Shown here piece by piece: positions 1 through 10,200 of a DNA stretch of 64,000 bases. A program made the position numbers and the translations under genes. How positions within the stretch are numbered: the first letter of the stretch is position 1; every line of letters begins with the position of its first letter. Source of the stretch: Symbiodinium sp. CCMP2592 (Eukaryota > Sar > Dinophyceae > Suessiales > Symbiodiniaceae). The notes beneath the pieces were generated by a model. It was given only the letters and a program-made list of their open reading frames with translations. It did not search any database and was not told where the DNA came from. The stretch spans positions 560,410 to 624,409 of the forward strand of contig CAJNDT010001280.1 of NCBI GenBank assembly GCA_905221615.1, in the 5' to 3' direction.

Positions 1-2580
1 TCGTTTTAAGACCGTAGCCTTGAATACCCTTTTCGTCTCCTGGTGGAGATGTTGGAGATTTCGTTTTGGCAGAATGCCTCTGGAGAGGAATTAAAACTTG
101 CGGTGGCAGGTTGTGCATAAAAATCGAGGATTTCGATTCATAGTATCCTGTTGGATCTTTCATGCCATAGGCCTGTAGGTTACAGACCTCATAGCTGATC
201 TTATGATTAGAAAACAGGCGTTTTGCTTCTGGTGAAGACCAGAGCCTGCTGTAGTATGGGTTCTCAAGAACAAAGTAACGTCCGAGCTTCATTTGGTGGT
301 CTGCGACCGATTCACAGAATTTTAAAACAGAAAGTCTCTTGGCAGAGCCTTTCTTCCACTGTGAGTACCAGCTAGACCACTGAGAGTGATCGGGTGACAT
401 AACAATAATAGTAGGTTCTTGTTCCTTGATGATCCTAAGAAGATTGGAGCGACCTTGCGGTTGCTCAAGATCTAGACCACTACGCAAATCGACTGGCTGA
501 CCTACTCGCAGACCTGACAGGGCAGCCTTGTGACTCATGCGGGGAGATCCGCCGTAGAGTTCTAGGAAGTCAATCTTCCCAGTGCTGGTGACCTGCCAGT
601 GACACTCTTGATGTGGAACCGTTAGGTCTGTCGACTGCAGGGAAGCATCGAAGGTGACCATGCAACTTGCGTGGTCAGAACCTTCTGACGTCAGAGTTTC
701 CTCATCAGGCGCGAGAGGAATCTCCACATCAGATGTTATGTCATAATTTTTCCTCAGTTTTGAGATATTGACGCGGACGATGCGTGTTCCAAGATCCACA
801 CCTACCATGGATCCTCCGAGTTCGGAGATCACCTTTCCTTTTAGCCAAGATCCATGTTTGGACCCAGTGGATCCAATCTTAGACTTATCTTCTGACCAGT
901 AGAAAACCTTATCTCCCAAAGAGAAAGGTCCTTGGGTCATTGACAGTCTGGCTGCAAGATCTCTACGCAGATCATCAGATTGGCGTGCCTCTTGGTAAGC
1001 CCTGTTGGCAAGCTCCTTAATGGCTCTCGCAGTGACTTCCGTATCAGTTGGATTACCTGTCAACTGATTGGGATCAGCGTTCTCTGGTGTTATAACATCT
1101 CGAGGACGCCTTCCAAAGGCCATTTCTAAAGGAGTAACTCCTCCGTAGGTAATCGAAGAGTTTCTTGCCAAACATGCTTGGCGAACGAGGTTGCCATACT
1201 TCATGGTGATTCCGTTATACTGCGGGTCACCATCCTTCAGGATCTGAAGTATGAGCTTAATCTGATGCTTCAGCAATCTTACAGCAGCTTCGGCCCTGTT
1301 GGGCCATGGTGTTCCAGGTCCTGTTGCCACAGGCTTGATATTCTGCCGATTGTAATAAGCCTCCATTTTTGGAGTCATGAATGCTTGATCTCCAACTACA
1401 ACCTTTGGGTTGATCTGAAATTTCTCAAAGTAGTCATTCATAATCGACATTGTAGTATGTTCTTCTTTATCCTGGACTACTTCGGCAGTCAACAAGTTTG
1501 TTGCTCCATCATAGAGAATAAGAAATACTAAGCGACTATCCTTGCCGGGAATTGGAAGCTCACCGTGATCTACGAAGGTGAGATCACCGAAAGTCTCTGA
1601 TCTTAAACCAGAAATCTTCGCTCTTGAAGGAGCTCTCACATGTTCCTGGCAGGCTGAACACTTTTTGACCAGTTGGTCATATAGCTCGTATATCTCCTTT
1701 GGGATCTGTAAGGCTTTTGTGCGTCGCTTGAACTGATCCGTACTCATATGACGGTGCTTAAGGTGAAGCTTATAGAGTTCTACAGGGTCCTTAAGCTTCT
1801 CATGAATCCTGCGAAGAGCAATGGGAAGAGATGGCGATGGTTCCGCGACAATCTCTTCACCTGTAGGTGAGTCTGTACCAGGAGCCGGGTATTCTCTTGA
1901 CTCAAGTGGTCTTACCTCCGTCCCGTCATCAGCTCCTGGGACCTTAGACTTCTCTTCAACAGGAGGTTTAACCGCATATTTGCGGGATTTCTTCAGAAGG
2001 TTTTTAAGACCCTTTGGAGTCTTTATCTTCGCAGGTGGGACCTCAAGTCTTTCTTCTTCTGGAGGTTCATGTGGTGCAGAGGATTCTGCAGGTTTGTCCC
2101 TAGAGCCTGATGATGGTTCCGATGGTCCGGAAGGCTCAGGAGCATCACCAGATGGTTCTGGTGGATCAAGTTTCTTGGCAGATGATTCTGCCGGATCAGA
2201 TGGAAGAGGCTTCTTTTTACCTGAAATCCTCTTCGGTGGTGGATCAGCTGCTCCCTCAGGTGCTTTGTCGCAACCCTTGAGGTACGTGTGAGCCCTTTTC
2301 TGTCCGGCACAGGCTGGACAGCGACCTTCCGGTATCCTAGTATAAGGCTTATTGGCTCCTAGAGCAGTCTCCGTCGCACTGAACGACGTACCTGACTTAG
2401 GGAGATACTTCCTGGTGGAAGTGAAGCCTAGAAGGTCCAATACCAAATGGTTATTGGTACTAATCGGAAGAGGGGTTTTATACAAACCGAAAGCTTCACA
2501 CGTTGCTAGGTCAGCTGTGGGACTACACTCGAGGTCATTCTTAGATTCCTCATCTGTTCGATGGAAAACAAAATGGGGAC
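1..2580 (-). CDS. copia integrase with C-terminal methyltransferase-like domain (partial)
   Basis: The frame is open from about 2580 to the left edge. It begins with the end of the protease region, then a Pro/Ser/Lys-rich linker (about 2400-1810). Next come an HHCC-type zinc finger (HLKHRH then CSAC, about 1785-1640) and an integrase core with D (VDHGE), D (VGDQAF) and E (NRAEAAVR) in order, so the catalytic triad looks intact. After the core, at about 575-220, lies a segment with FLELYGGSPR, then MSPDHSQWS, then VLENPYY. These resemble motifs I, IV and VI of C5 DNA methyltransferases, but the motif IV Pro-Cys is replaced. DNMT domains inside dinoflagellate retrotransposons are known; assigning this one is inference. 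No start codon of its own: it should be made as part of Gag-Pol. Confidence 0.75.
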
Positions 2581-2964
2581 TCTCCCCTGATCCAAAACTT
2601 CTATGGTTGTATCTCTTCTTGGAGTTGTGTTGAACCATAGAGTTACACGCTCCTTGATAAGAGCTGTTTCACTATCTGCGAAAGAGAACTTCGTGTTCGA
2701 AGGTGAAAAAGTGAAATCAATCATGCCTGGGGCATGTTGCTTCACGGCCTTGATAAGCCTGTTCACCGCATAGCGGGAACCCATAGCCCTAGTACAACCA
2801 GAGTCAAGTATGACAAAGGTAGGGCTCTTATCAAGATTGATCCGCTCTGTGAGAGCAGATAGGACGGTGTGCTGCAACGGAAACACTGCTGTTGCAGTCT
2901 CCACACCTTGCCCCTCGGATGGTTCAGAGACCTGGGGCACGTAACTCACTGATGAGTTGAACAC
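2506..2964 (-). pseudogene. copia aspartic protease region, frame-broken
   Basis: A retropepsin-like segment with ILDSGCTRAMGS as the Asp-Ser-Gly active-site motif, followed by GRVPILFSIEQMRNL, a motif typical just downstream in copia proteases. The frame closes soon after this. The homologous continuation (Asp-Leu-Glu-Cys onward) is in the frame of the integrase ORF, so there is a one-base shift near 2545 inside a conserved domain. That placement argues for decay rather than programmed frameshifting. Confidence 0.7.
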
Positions 2965-3770
2965 GGGTTCTTGGTGCGCGCTCGGATCTGTGCCTCTACC
3001 TGATGATCCTGCTTGATTTCTTCTCTTCTTTCTCCGTGTTTTTCTTCTTGAGGCTTGTGATGCATAGTATGTATAAGACGTTTGATCGTCATAAGCGGCA
3101 TAATTCCAACTGGAGTCAGTATAATAACTGTCCTCATACCATGAATCCCAGCTCGGTGCGGTGGAACTTCATAGGCCTGTGGAGATCCAGTTTGGTCTCC
3201 TTGTAAGGAGGCAGACTTAGCTGTATCCTTACCTTTGCCTTTTGCTTTTGAGCCCTTGAAGGAGCTTCCTTTATCTCCTTTGTCCTTTCCTTTTCCTTTG
3301 CCTTTTCCACCTTTTCCTTTTTCCTTTCCTTTACCTTTACCGAAATAGCTGGAATCAGTTGGATCATGTTCTGCCTGGTTGGCTCTCCCTTTTCCGCGGT
3401 ATGACCTAAAACGGCCACGTCCTTTTCGCTTGCCACCCTTTGCTCTTCCCGGTGATCCGGGACGCATTCTTGGTCTTCTTCCCTTTTTGAATCTCCTTGC
3501 AACGAAGGCTTCATGGTCGTCAACTGTCCAGAAGACAGCTTCTTCATCCTCGGCGGCAAGAAAGCCTTCCTCAAGGGTGTCTTCGTCTTGGAGCCAGAAT
3601 CCATCGACTCCGTCGTATTCACCCTGATCGAGGATGAGGAAGTTTCGACCTCCGCGTTTGCGGCGTTGGTCTCTCCTTCCATGGCGGTCCTTCTTGTGAG
3701 AAGAGTGCCGAATGTTGGGATCCTGCAGACCATTCTGGTCGTTGAGAACTGATCGAACATGGTCTGCCGT
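2946..3770 (-). pseudogene. copia gag C-terminal acidic and Gly-Lys rich region, shifted frame
   Basis: On the minus strand from about 3770 to 3150 one frame reads as an acidic stretch (EYDGVDGFW then DEEAVFW) followed by a basic Arg/Gly and then Gly-Lys repeat region (GKGKGKEKGKGG). This acidic-then-basic tail is usual for gag of dinoflagellate copia elements. It is not in the frame of the gag N-terminus, which continues into a poor Lys/Glu-rich reading, nor of the protease, which resumes in a third frame near 3150. I infer two frame breaks in this copy. Confidence 0.6.
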
Positions 3771-4552
3771 ACCACAGGGTACGTATAGGTCTCAATTCGG
3801 TGACCTTGGTTGGTCAATGCTGTTACCAACCTCTCACGTTGCATCTCATTTAGGTCGGACTGCACTAGGAAGAGAAGAGCTAGGAGATTATCATTCAGAG
3901 GAAACGCTCTTCGATGATTGTCAAGGCGTTCCTTGTTCCATGTTTCGAAATAGCGTGCGGCGTATGTGTCTCTCTCGGCTGCTTCCTGTAGGCCCAGGAA
4001 GGTTCGGTCTGCCTGCACAGCTTGCATGAAATCTGGATGGGCATCTTCCAGAGCTATCTCTGGTAAGAGATCCATCCATGAGTTTTTCACGCGCTGTAGC
4101 ACGATCTCAAACTTAGCAATCCAAGTCACAAAGTCTTGGTTGCCCTTCCATGCCTTGAATAGGCCGAGGAAACGCCACAGGAAAACGTACTGTTCTCCTT
4201 TCACGAAAAATGGACGCATCTTCTTCTTGAAGTAATCTACTCCATCTGGGGCTGCAAGCCTTTCTCGGTTAAGTGATTCTTTTTGTACTGCGGCCAATCC
4301 GGAGAGCCTCGTCTTGAGAGACGGACCTCTTTTGGTGTCATCCAGCGTTGTTATGTCGCACCAGTCGTCAATCAACTGTTCATACTCAAACCACGAGGTG
4401 GTGCCATCATAGGCAGGCGCGATCGCTTGCATGCGGTCAGATGTTGCATATGATTGTGCGACATAAGTGGCTGGACCTTGGGAGGTCTCTTCGTTCTCAT
4501 ATCCCCCGGAGGATTGGGAACTGCCGTCGGCTTCGCTATGCGAGCTCGACAT
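3134..4552 (-). CDS. copia gag protein (N-terminal part authentic)
   Basis: The first ATG is at 4552-4550 and gives MSSSHSEADGSSQSSGG. The N-terminal part has the Trp-rich helical character of Ty1/copia gag (YDGTTSWFEYEQLIDDW; KKMRPFFVKGEQYVFLW; FLGLFKAWKGNQDFVTW). It would form the particle shell around the element RNA. The frame stays open to 3134, but from about 3770 the better protein continues in another frame, so only about the first 260 residues are probably original sequence. It lies directly downstream of the LTR and primer-binding site. Confidence 0.7.
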   Translation of the reverse strand: MSSSHSEADGSSQSSGGYENEETSQGPATYVAQSYATSDRMQAIAPAYDGTTSWFEYEQLIDDWCDITTLDDTKRGPSLKTRLSGLAAVQKESLNRERLAAPDGVDYFKKKMRPFFVKGEQYVFLWRFLGLFKAWKGNQDFVTWIAKFEIVLQRVKNSWMDLLPEIALEDAHPDFMQAVQADRTFLGLQEAAERDTYAARYFETWNKERLDNHRRAFPLNDNLLALLFLVQSDLNEMQRERLVTALTNQGHRIETYTYPVVRQTMFDQFSTTRMVCRIPTFGTLLTRRTAMEGETNAANAEVETSSSSIRVNTTESMDSGSKTKTPLRKAFLPPRMKKLSSGQLTTMKPSLQGDSKREEDQECVPDHREEQRVASEKDVAVLGHTAEKGEPTRQNMIQLIPAISVKVKERKKEKVEKAKEKERTKEIKEAPSRAQKQKAKVRIQLSLPPYKETKLDLHRPMKFHRTELGFMV

Positions 4553-4636
4553 TGTGCTGCCTCTTATCCGCTTGGTCAAGCGTTCGGCGAGGCCGACCGC
4601 TGTAGCGGACTTTGTGAGGCGGGCGGCCCTTTCCGG

Positions 4637-4648
4637 GCTCCGCTACCA
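4637..4648 (-). other. tRNA primer-binding site of the minus-strand copia element
   Basis: On the minus strand this reads TGGTAGCGGAGC, identical to the site just inside the 5' LTR of the plus-strand element at 5240. A TGG start matches the CCA end of a tRNA, and TGGTA is common for initiator tRNA-Met primers. Here it is separated by six bases from the inferred LTR end. Confidence 0.65.
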
Positions 4649-4654
4649 GAAAAC

Positions 4655-4904
4655 TGTGCCGATACACCCCCAAGGATATGCTCCTTGTTAGGAGGTGTAT
4701 GACCAGTTTATTCCCTAAGGATCAAAGGGCAGCGCCCTGCACACGGACAGTAGTTGTTTTGTCTTGCTACGCAAGGAGAGCTTGTTCTGTCTCAATATGG
4801 TAAAACCACTGTGAGCCAATGGGCAGCGGAATGTATATGTATGAGCATGCAGCCATTGCTGTAGGTACCTGTTAGAGCTACCCCTTTAGAGGTTTATGGT
4901 TTCA
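4655..4904 (-). repeat. probable 5' LTR of the minus-strand copia element
   Basis: On the minus strand the segment starts with TGAAACC and ends with GGCACA, so it has TG...CA ends. It sits between the primer-binding site and the C-rich array. Only one LTR is in the window, so the ends and the 250-bp length are inferred. Confidence 0.5.
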
Positions 4905-5036
4905 CCCCCCCCCTTGAAGCCCCCCCTTGAAGCCCCCCTTAAGCCCCCCTTCAAGCCCCCTTCAAGCCCCCTTTCAAGCCCCCCTTGAAGCCCCCCTTGA
5001 AGCCCCCCTTCAAGCCCCCCTTAAGCCCCCCTTCAA
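4905..5036. repeat. C-rich minisatellite, left part
   Basis: Tandem units of about 11-13 bases built on CTTGAAGCCCCC / CTTCAAGCCCCC. It starts exactly where the minus-strand LTR ends and stops at the LTR of the next element. The same array resumes at 13793, so it was one array before the plus-strand element inserted. Confidence 0.9.
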
Positions 5037-5239
5037 TGTTAGATTGTAGCATCAGTTCACCACAGCCATTGTACACTCGTGCACTCTGCACTTGGCTCAA
5101 GATTGATCTGATTTTTCGTGAGAAGATCGTCGACCGAGTGATTGCATTCTGAAGCTGATTGCATCCGCGTCTGTGCATTGGATTGTTGATTGCATACGGC
5201 ACTCCAGCGAAGCTCACAGATTGTTCCTTGAATTTTTCA
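5037..5239 (+). repeat. 5' LTR (203 bp)
   Basis: Starts TGTTAGATTG and ends TTTTTCA; matches 13585-13787 except at three positions. It contains nine ATTG words. Confidence 0.95.
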
Positions 5240-5251
5240 TGGTAGCGGAGC
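5240..5251 (+). other. tRNA primer-binding site
   Basis: TGGTAGCGGAGC begins at the base after the LTR, the standard position for priming minus-strand DNA synthesis. The same 12-mer occurs in the minus-strand element at 4637-4648. A tRNA ending GCTCCGCTACCA is predicted as primer; initiator tRNA-Met is likely but unproven. Confidence 0.85.
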
Positions 5252-5300
5252 CCTGCGGCGAAGCCCAGGGTCCTCCATTGCGCTAAGGACATTCTGAGTA

Positions 5301-7253
5301 ATGGCTGTATTGGGAGAGTCCCGAGGATTAGGTGGAGAGATCAAATTGTTTCCTCCTCCTGTATTCAAAGGAGAGCACGACAAGTGGGAAGATTGGTCAT
5401 GGCAATTGAAAGCGTACGTCGCATTTTACAAACCTGTTGCTCAGGCATTGATGGACAGAGTCGAAGGAGTCAACACTACCATTGATGACCATGCGGTTCA
5501 GACTGAGGAAAACAACTACTATGCCGGACAAGGATTGGTAGCATTTTCCAAACAATTGCATTACCTTCTTGCGAACTTGACCGACGATAATGCCAGGCTT
5601 ATTGTACGATTGAACGAACATGGAAACGGATTCGAAACTTGGCGACAATTGCATGAGAGATTTGCACTCCCTAACAGGGCCAAAGGTGTCAGCCTATTGT
5701 CGCAATTGCTCGAGCATCAATTCCGAGACGCCCATTTCGAAGCGGATTTGACGCAGTTCATTGTCTTGAAGAACAAGCATGAGAGAGCGACCGGAAGTGC
5801 ATTGGCAGATGATTTGCTTGTCACATTGATGATGAACAAGACCAAGGGTCAATTGCAGCAGCATTTGAGATTGCAAGCCAACACACTGCGCACGTTTGAC
5901 CAGATTGTGACGATCATTAAAGAGTACTACCAATCGAAGCATCTTGTTAATGTGAAGGCTCCAGCCAACGATTCGCCTGTCCCAATGGACATTGGCGCTG
6001 CATGGAAAGGGTACAGACATTGGAAAGGAAAGAGCAAAGGAAAAGGCAAAGGACTCGGAAAGAACAAAGGATTTGGAAAGAAAGGAAAAGGATTCAGCAA
6101 AGGATTTGGAAAAGGCAAAGGAAAAGGATTCGGAGGCCACAAAGGATTCAAAGGCAAAGGTTATGGAAAAGGAAAAGGAAAGAGTAAAGGAAAAGGAAAA
6201 GGATTGAAAGGAAAGGACATAGGATGTTTCCTGTGTGGGTCTCACGATCATTGGGCCAATGAATGCCCAAAAGCGAACACCCAAGCGGCATTGTGGAACA
6301 TAGATGAAGGAACATGGAATGAAGATTGGAGTGATTGGAACGAGAGCTCAGTAGAGAACGTAGAGAGCACTGATTGGTCTGAATACGAAGGAGCATTGTT
6401 TGACGACCCCTCTTGGACTGAGGACGATGGGTATGGAGATTGGTGGTATGATGACAGCCACGGTCTGTCTCAGGATTGGTCGTGGTATGAGGATTCGTCT
6501 TGGCACTCAGCTGATTGGCCTCATCAGGCCCAGTTAGCATTGCCGCCGCCAGCTCAGCCGATTGCTTCTCAGGCAACAGCAGCCCCCGCTGCACCCATTG
6601 GCCAGGTCCAACCGCAGACTGCTGCCGCAGTTATTGCTGGACCCCCGCCAGGATTGTCACCCTCTGATCAGATTGCTAATGATAGTCTCATTGCCTCAAG
6701 CAGTAGCAGCTCGAGTAACTCGAGAGGCTCAGGCATTGCACGTTCGCGACCAGGTATTGCAAGCAAGCTTTTCGTTGGAGCATTGATGCTAATTGGCACA
6801 TTGTCTTCCAGCGTTCCCGCACTTCCAGAACATTCTCCATTGAGTGCTCCCATTGTAGGTGAAGCACCATTGTTGAGATCACCTTCTACATCTTCTATTG
6901 AAAGTGACAATGAGGTGAACCCTCATTCGACTGAGAACGAGGACAGATTGGCCTCATTCCACAACAGCTCAGGTCAAGTTGAGCGAAGTTGGATTCTTCG
7001 ACAGTGGAGCATCAGCAAATTGCTGCCCACCGTGGTTTGCCGAAGATTATCCATTGATACCTGTTGGGTCGGATTGTCCCATCCTCAGAAGTATTTCAGG
7101 CAAGACATTGGACATTATAGGCAAGCGCGTTGTCGAACTCGATTGTGGTGGTCATTCGCTGTGCATTCATTTCTATGTCTGTCAGCACATTCCGTTCCCA
7201 TTGGTCTCAGTGTCCAGATTTCTTCTTCAAGATTTTTGGACTGTATTGAGTAG
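5301..7253 (+). CDS. copia gag polyprotein with CCHC zinc knuckle
   Basis: The ATG at 5301 follows the LTR and primer site. Residues 1 to about 215 have a copia gag core (KWEDWSWQLKAYVAFY, FETWRQLHERF, LVTLMMNKTKGQL). A Gly-Lys repeat tract follows (about 235-305), then a CX2CX4HX4C zinc knuckle (CFLCGSHDHWANEC, about 310-323), and then acidic Trp-rich and Pro/Ala-rich regions. It should form the particle and bind element RNA. Past about 6980 the frame continues for 90 codons of poor sequence while the protease is read in the +1 frame. The two frames overlap from 6919 to 7253, so pol expression probably needs a +1 shift near 6919-6990. No Ty1-like CTTAGGC slip site is visible there. Confidence 0.9.
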   Translation: MAVLGESRGLGGEIKLFPPPVFKGEHDKWEDWSWQLKAYVAFYKPVAQALMDRVEGVNTTIDDHAVQTEENNYYAGQGLVAFSKQLHYLLANLTDDNARLIVRLNEHGNGFETWRQLHERFALPNRAKGVSLLSQLLEHQFRDAHFEADLTQFIVLKNKHERATGSALADDLLVTLMMNKTKGQLQQHLRLQANTLRTFDQIVTIIKEYYQSKHLVNVKAPANDSPVPMDIGAAWKGYRHWKGKSKGKGKGLGKNKGFGKKGKGFSKGFGKGKGKGFGGHKGFKGKGYGKGKGKSKGKGKGLKGKDIGCFLCGSHDHWANECPKANTQAALWNIDEGTWNEDWSDWNESSVENVESTDWSEYEGALFDDPSWTEDDGYGDWWYDDSHGLSQDWSWYEDSSWHSADWPHQAQLALPPPAQPIASQATAAPAAPIGQVQPQTAAAVIAGPPPGLSPSDQIANDSLIASSSSSSSNSRGSGIARSRPGIASKLFVGALMLIGTLSSSVPALPEHSPLSAPIVGEAPLLRSPSTSSIESDNEVNPHSTENEDRLASFHNSSGQVERSWILRQWSISKLLPTVVCRRLSIDTCWVGLSHPQKYFRQDIGHYRQARCRTRLWWSFAVHSFLCLSAHSVPIGLSVQISSSRFLDCIE

Positions 7254-10200
7254 GAACTTCATGGCTTTACTGACCCCAGATTGTAAGCCAGTCCCGATTG
7301 TCCGTCAGGGCACTCTTGTCTATTTGACAGCAACTGTTGTTCCGTTCGCCCAGTCGGATTGTCAGTACAACGAACTTCAAATTGCAGCTGTTATGGCAGA
7401 AATGGACTTGGGAGATGGCGACATTGAGCTTCGAGGCATCACTGATATTGAGGATGAGTAGGAGCATATTGCTCAGATTCATTCATTGATTGCTGCAGCT
7501 AAAGCTAAAGCCAAAACCAAGCCCAAGCCCAAAGCATTGTCCAAATTTGCTGCGAAAGCCAAAGCCAAATCTAAGATTGAACCCAAGTCAGCTCCCAAAC
7601 GCGAAAACATGAAGAATTCTGACTATTGGGTCATCAACGAAGAGAAAAGTTTATTGGTGCGCTTCCACGTTAAGCCGCGCCAATATTTGTTTGGATTGCG
7701 GTACTTGAGAGGAAAACTGCCCATTGACGAAAACAGATTGACTGGAGAAAGAGAGACTGAACGATTCTTCAAGGACGGCACGTCTGATGTGATTGCTGAC
7801 AAGGACTTCAGAACATTGGACGACGACAAAGTTGATAATCGTGATGAGAGCATTCCGTCATGGCGAGGACGCACTAGTTTCAAGATGAAACCATTGACAG
7901 GTAAGACATTGGAAGCGGCAAAGAAAGTTGCATTGGAGTATCAGGAAGCTCCTTCAGCAGCATTACCAACTAACCGTTCCCGACTGTCTAAACCTGCTGA
8001 TCCTCAGCCACCTCCTGCATTGCTCCCACCCACCCAACCCTCGTCTTCGTCCCTTGATGTCTCCAACCGAGGAACCGAAGTAGCGATTGATCGCCAACAT
8101 ATTGTCACAACAGAAGCTGAAAAGGAGATCATGAACAGATTGCGATCAAACAAAGAATTCAATTCTAACATGAAGGAATTGCTTGTGCGGTTGTTCTACA
8201 TCAAGGATCCTCAGACTGACAGCATTCGTACTACGGACCATTGGATACAGACTCCTACGCATTGGATAAGGATGGTACATGGTGAGCGTGATTCATTGAT
8301 CCACCCTGATCGTTGCCCATCACCATTGTCGTCAGCAGACTCGTATGAATTCGGAAATCTGCTGATTGCTAATAGGTACACTTGCGTCTTGGATTGTTCT
8401 GATCCAGAGAAAAACGGTCTTGAGATTGAGGATCATTGGTGCAATTGGACAGATTCGTCAGGAACCGACAAGTCTCCTGAAGAAGATCCCGACAGGAAAT
8501 TGGGTTTCCATTGGACTGGATTTTCGGTCTTTGGGATTGCAAGCCCTATGGAAGTTGATCATCCCATTCCAGAAACCATTGACGTCACTGCAAGGCCCCC
8601 TAAAGGATTGAGGGTCCCCTCGGAACCATCAGCGGCCGAACGTCGACAGCATGAATTGACTCATTTACCGTATCGAGATTGGTGTCCGCATTGTGTGAAG
8701 GCGAAAGGAAGACATGGCGCGTCCAAGAAACAATTGGACAGACAACCAGTCATTCAGGTAGATTATGCATTCCATGCCACTGATCCAAAGCTACCCTTGA
8801 GGAAGCTATTGACAGCAGTCGATGTTGTCACAGGTCTAGGAATGACAATTGTTGTTCCAAGCAAAGGCAGTGATGATTATGCAGCAGCCGAATTGAAGAA
8901 GTTCATCTATGAATGCGGACGTACATTCGGTATTCTGCAATATGACAAAGAAGCCTCATTGAAGTCATTGTGTGTTCGAGTCTGTGCGGAATTAGGAGGC
9001 CTCAGCATTAGAGCCGCACCACAGGGCCATTCTCAGGCACAAGGTTCTGTAGGCCAGATGCAGAGGACATTCTACGGTCAATTGAGATCATTGATGTACC
9101 AAGTTGAGTTCAATTGCGACATTCAACTCAGCTCTGATAGTGTCATTTACCCCTGGTGTGTCAAGCATGCCCAGTGGTTATTGAACAGGTACTTGATCCA
9201 TTCTGATGGTAAAACATCCTATTTCCGTAGATGGAATCGGAATTATGAAGGCGGATTGTGTTGCTTTGGAGAAGTGATTCAGGCAAAGGTCATTAACCCT
9301 AAATTCTCCAAGAAGAGCGACATTCCGTGGAAGACTGCATTATGGCTAGGACGTGACACCGAGGCAGACGAGATTATTGTTGCATTGCCCGAAGGAGTAA
9401 AGAAGGTTCGTACCATTCGACGATTCTCTCCTTCATTGCAGTGGAATGCAGAACCAATCAAGAATCTCCAAGCATTGCCTTGGAAGCCACGTGTTTCAGA
9501 AGATGACTCTACGGATTTCGTCTATTCGGATGCATTGAGCATTCTGCAGAAAAATCGTGGTACTACCGCGAAAGCTGCAGTGAAAGAAATTGCTCCAGCC
9601 GAACCGAACACGATCGAAGATCCCGCCGAAGGAGAAGAGACATTGGAGGAACCAGCAGTTCGATTGCTTGATCCAGATGAGTTATCGATTGAACAAAGAG
9701 AAGCTATCGAATTGGAAGAACTGCCTCCCCATGAGATTGAGACTTCAGAACCACCATTGCCATTCTCACCAGGCATTCGACGTCCAGGTGATCAGATTGA
9801 GGAACCGCAAGCGAAGTCCTCCAGGATTGATCCTGACACTGAGGTCCCGACCTCACCAGCTAAGGTTCAGAGGATTTCCGCATTGCGCTCAGTGACATTT
9901 CATGTTGCTTCAGCAGTCCAGTATATTGCTGGCATCATTGGAGCAACAGATGTTGTTCTGAAGGACGGTATTGCCGTTCCTGTTCACGTGAATATGGACC
10001 ACGATGAATTGCACCAAGAAATCAGATTGAGCGAACCAGTGATCTGGGATACCGCTAGAGAATTCCCAGCGGAGCCTCAACGCATTGGAATGAACAAAGA
10101 GATGCAATCGATGAAAGATTTCAATGTTTACACTGAGGTCCCGATTGACAAATGTTCACAGTCTGACATTGATGGTGCGATTGGTGTCCGATGGGTGAAA

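Larger units (their letters stand above)
1..4904 (-). mobile_element. Ty1/copia LTR retrotransposon, 5' part, minus strand
   Basis: Read on the minus strand, this stretch holds in order an LTR (4904-4655), a primer-binding site, gag, an aspartic protease, an HHCC zinc finger with integrase core, and a methyltransferase-like segment that runs off the left edge. Protease then integrase before the (unseen) reverse transcriptase is the Ty1/copia order. The coding frame shifts at least three times (near 3770, near 3150 and near 2545), so this copy is probably decayed. Reverse transcriptase, RNase H and the 3' LTR would lie beyond position 1. Confidence 0.85.

Noticed and set aside
5694-6284. Minus-strand Ser/Phe-rich ORFs opposite gag
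   Set aside because: Shadows of the Gly-Lys repeat in copia gag.
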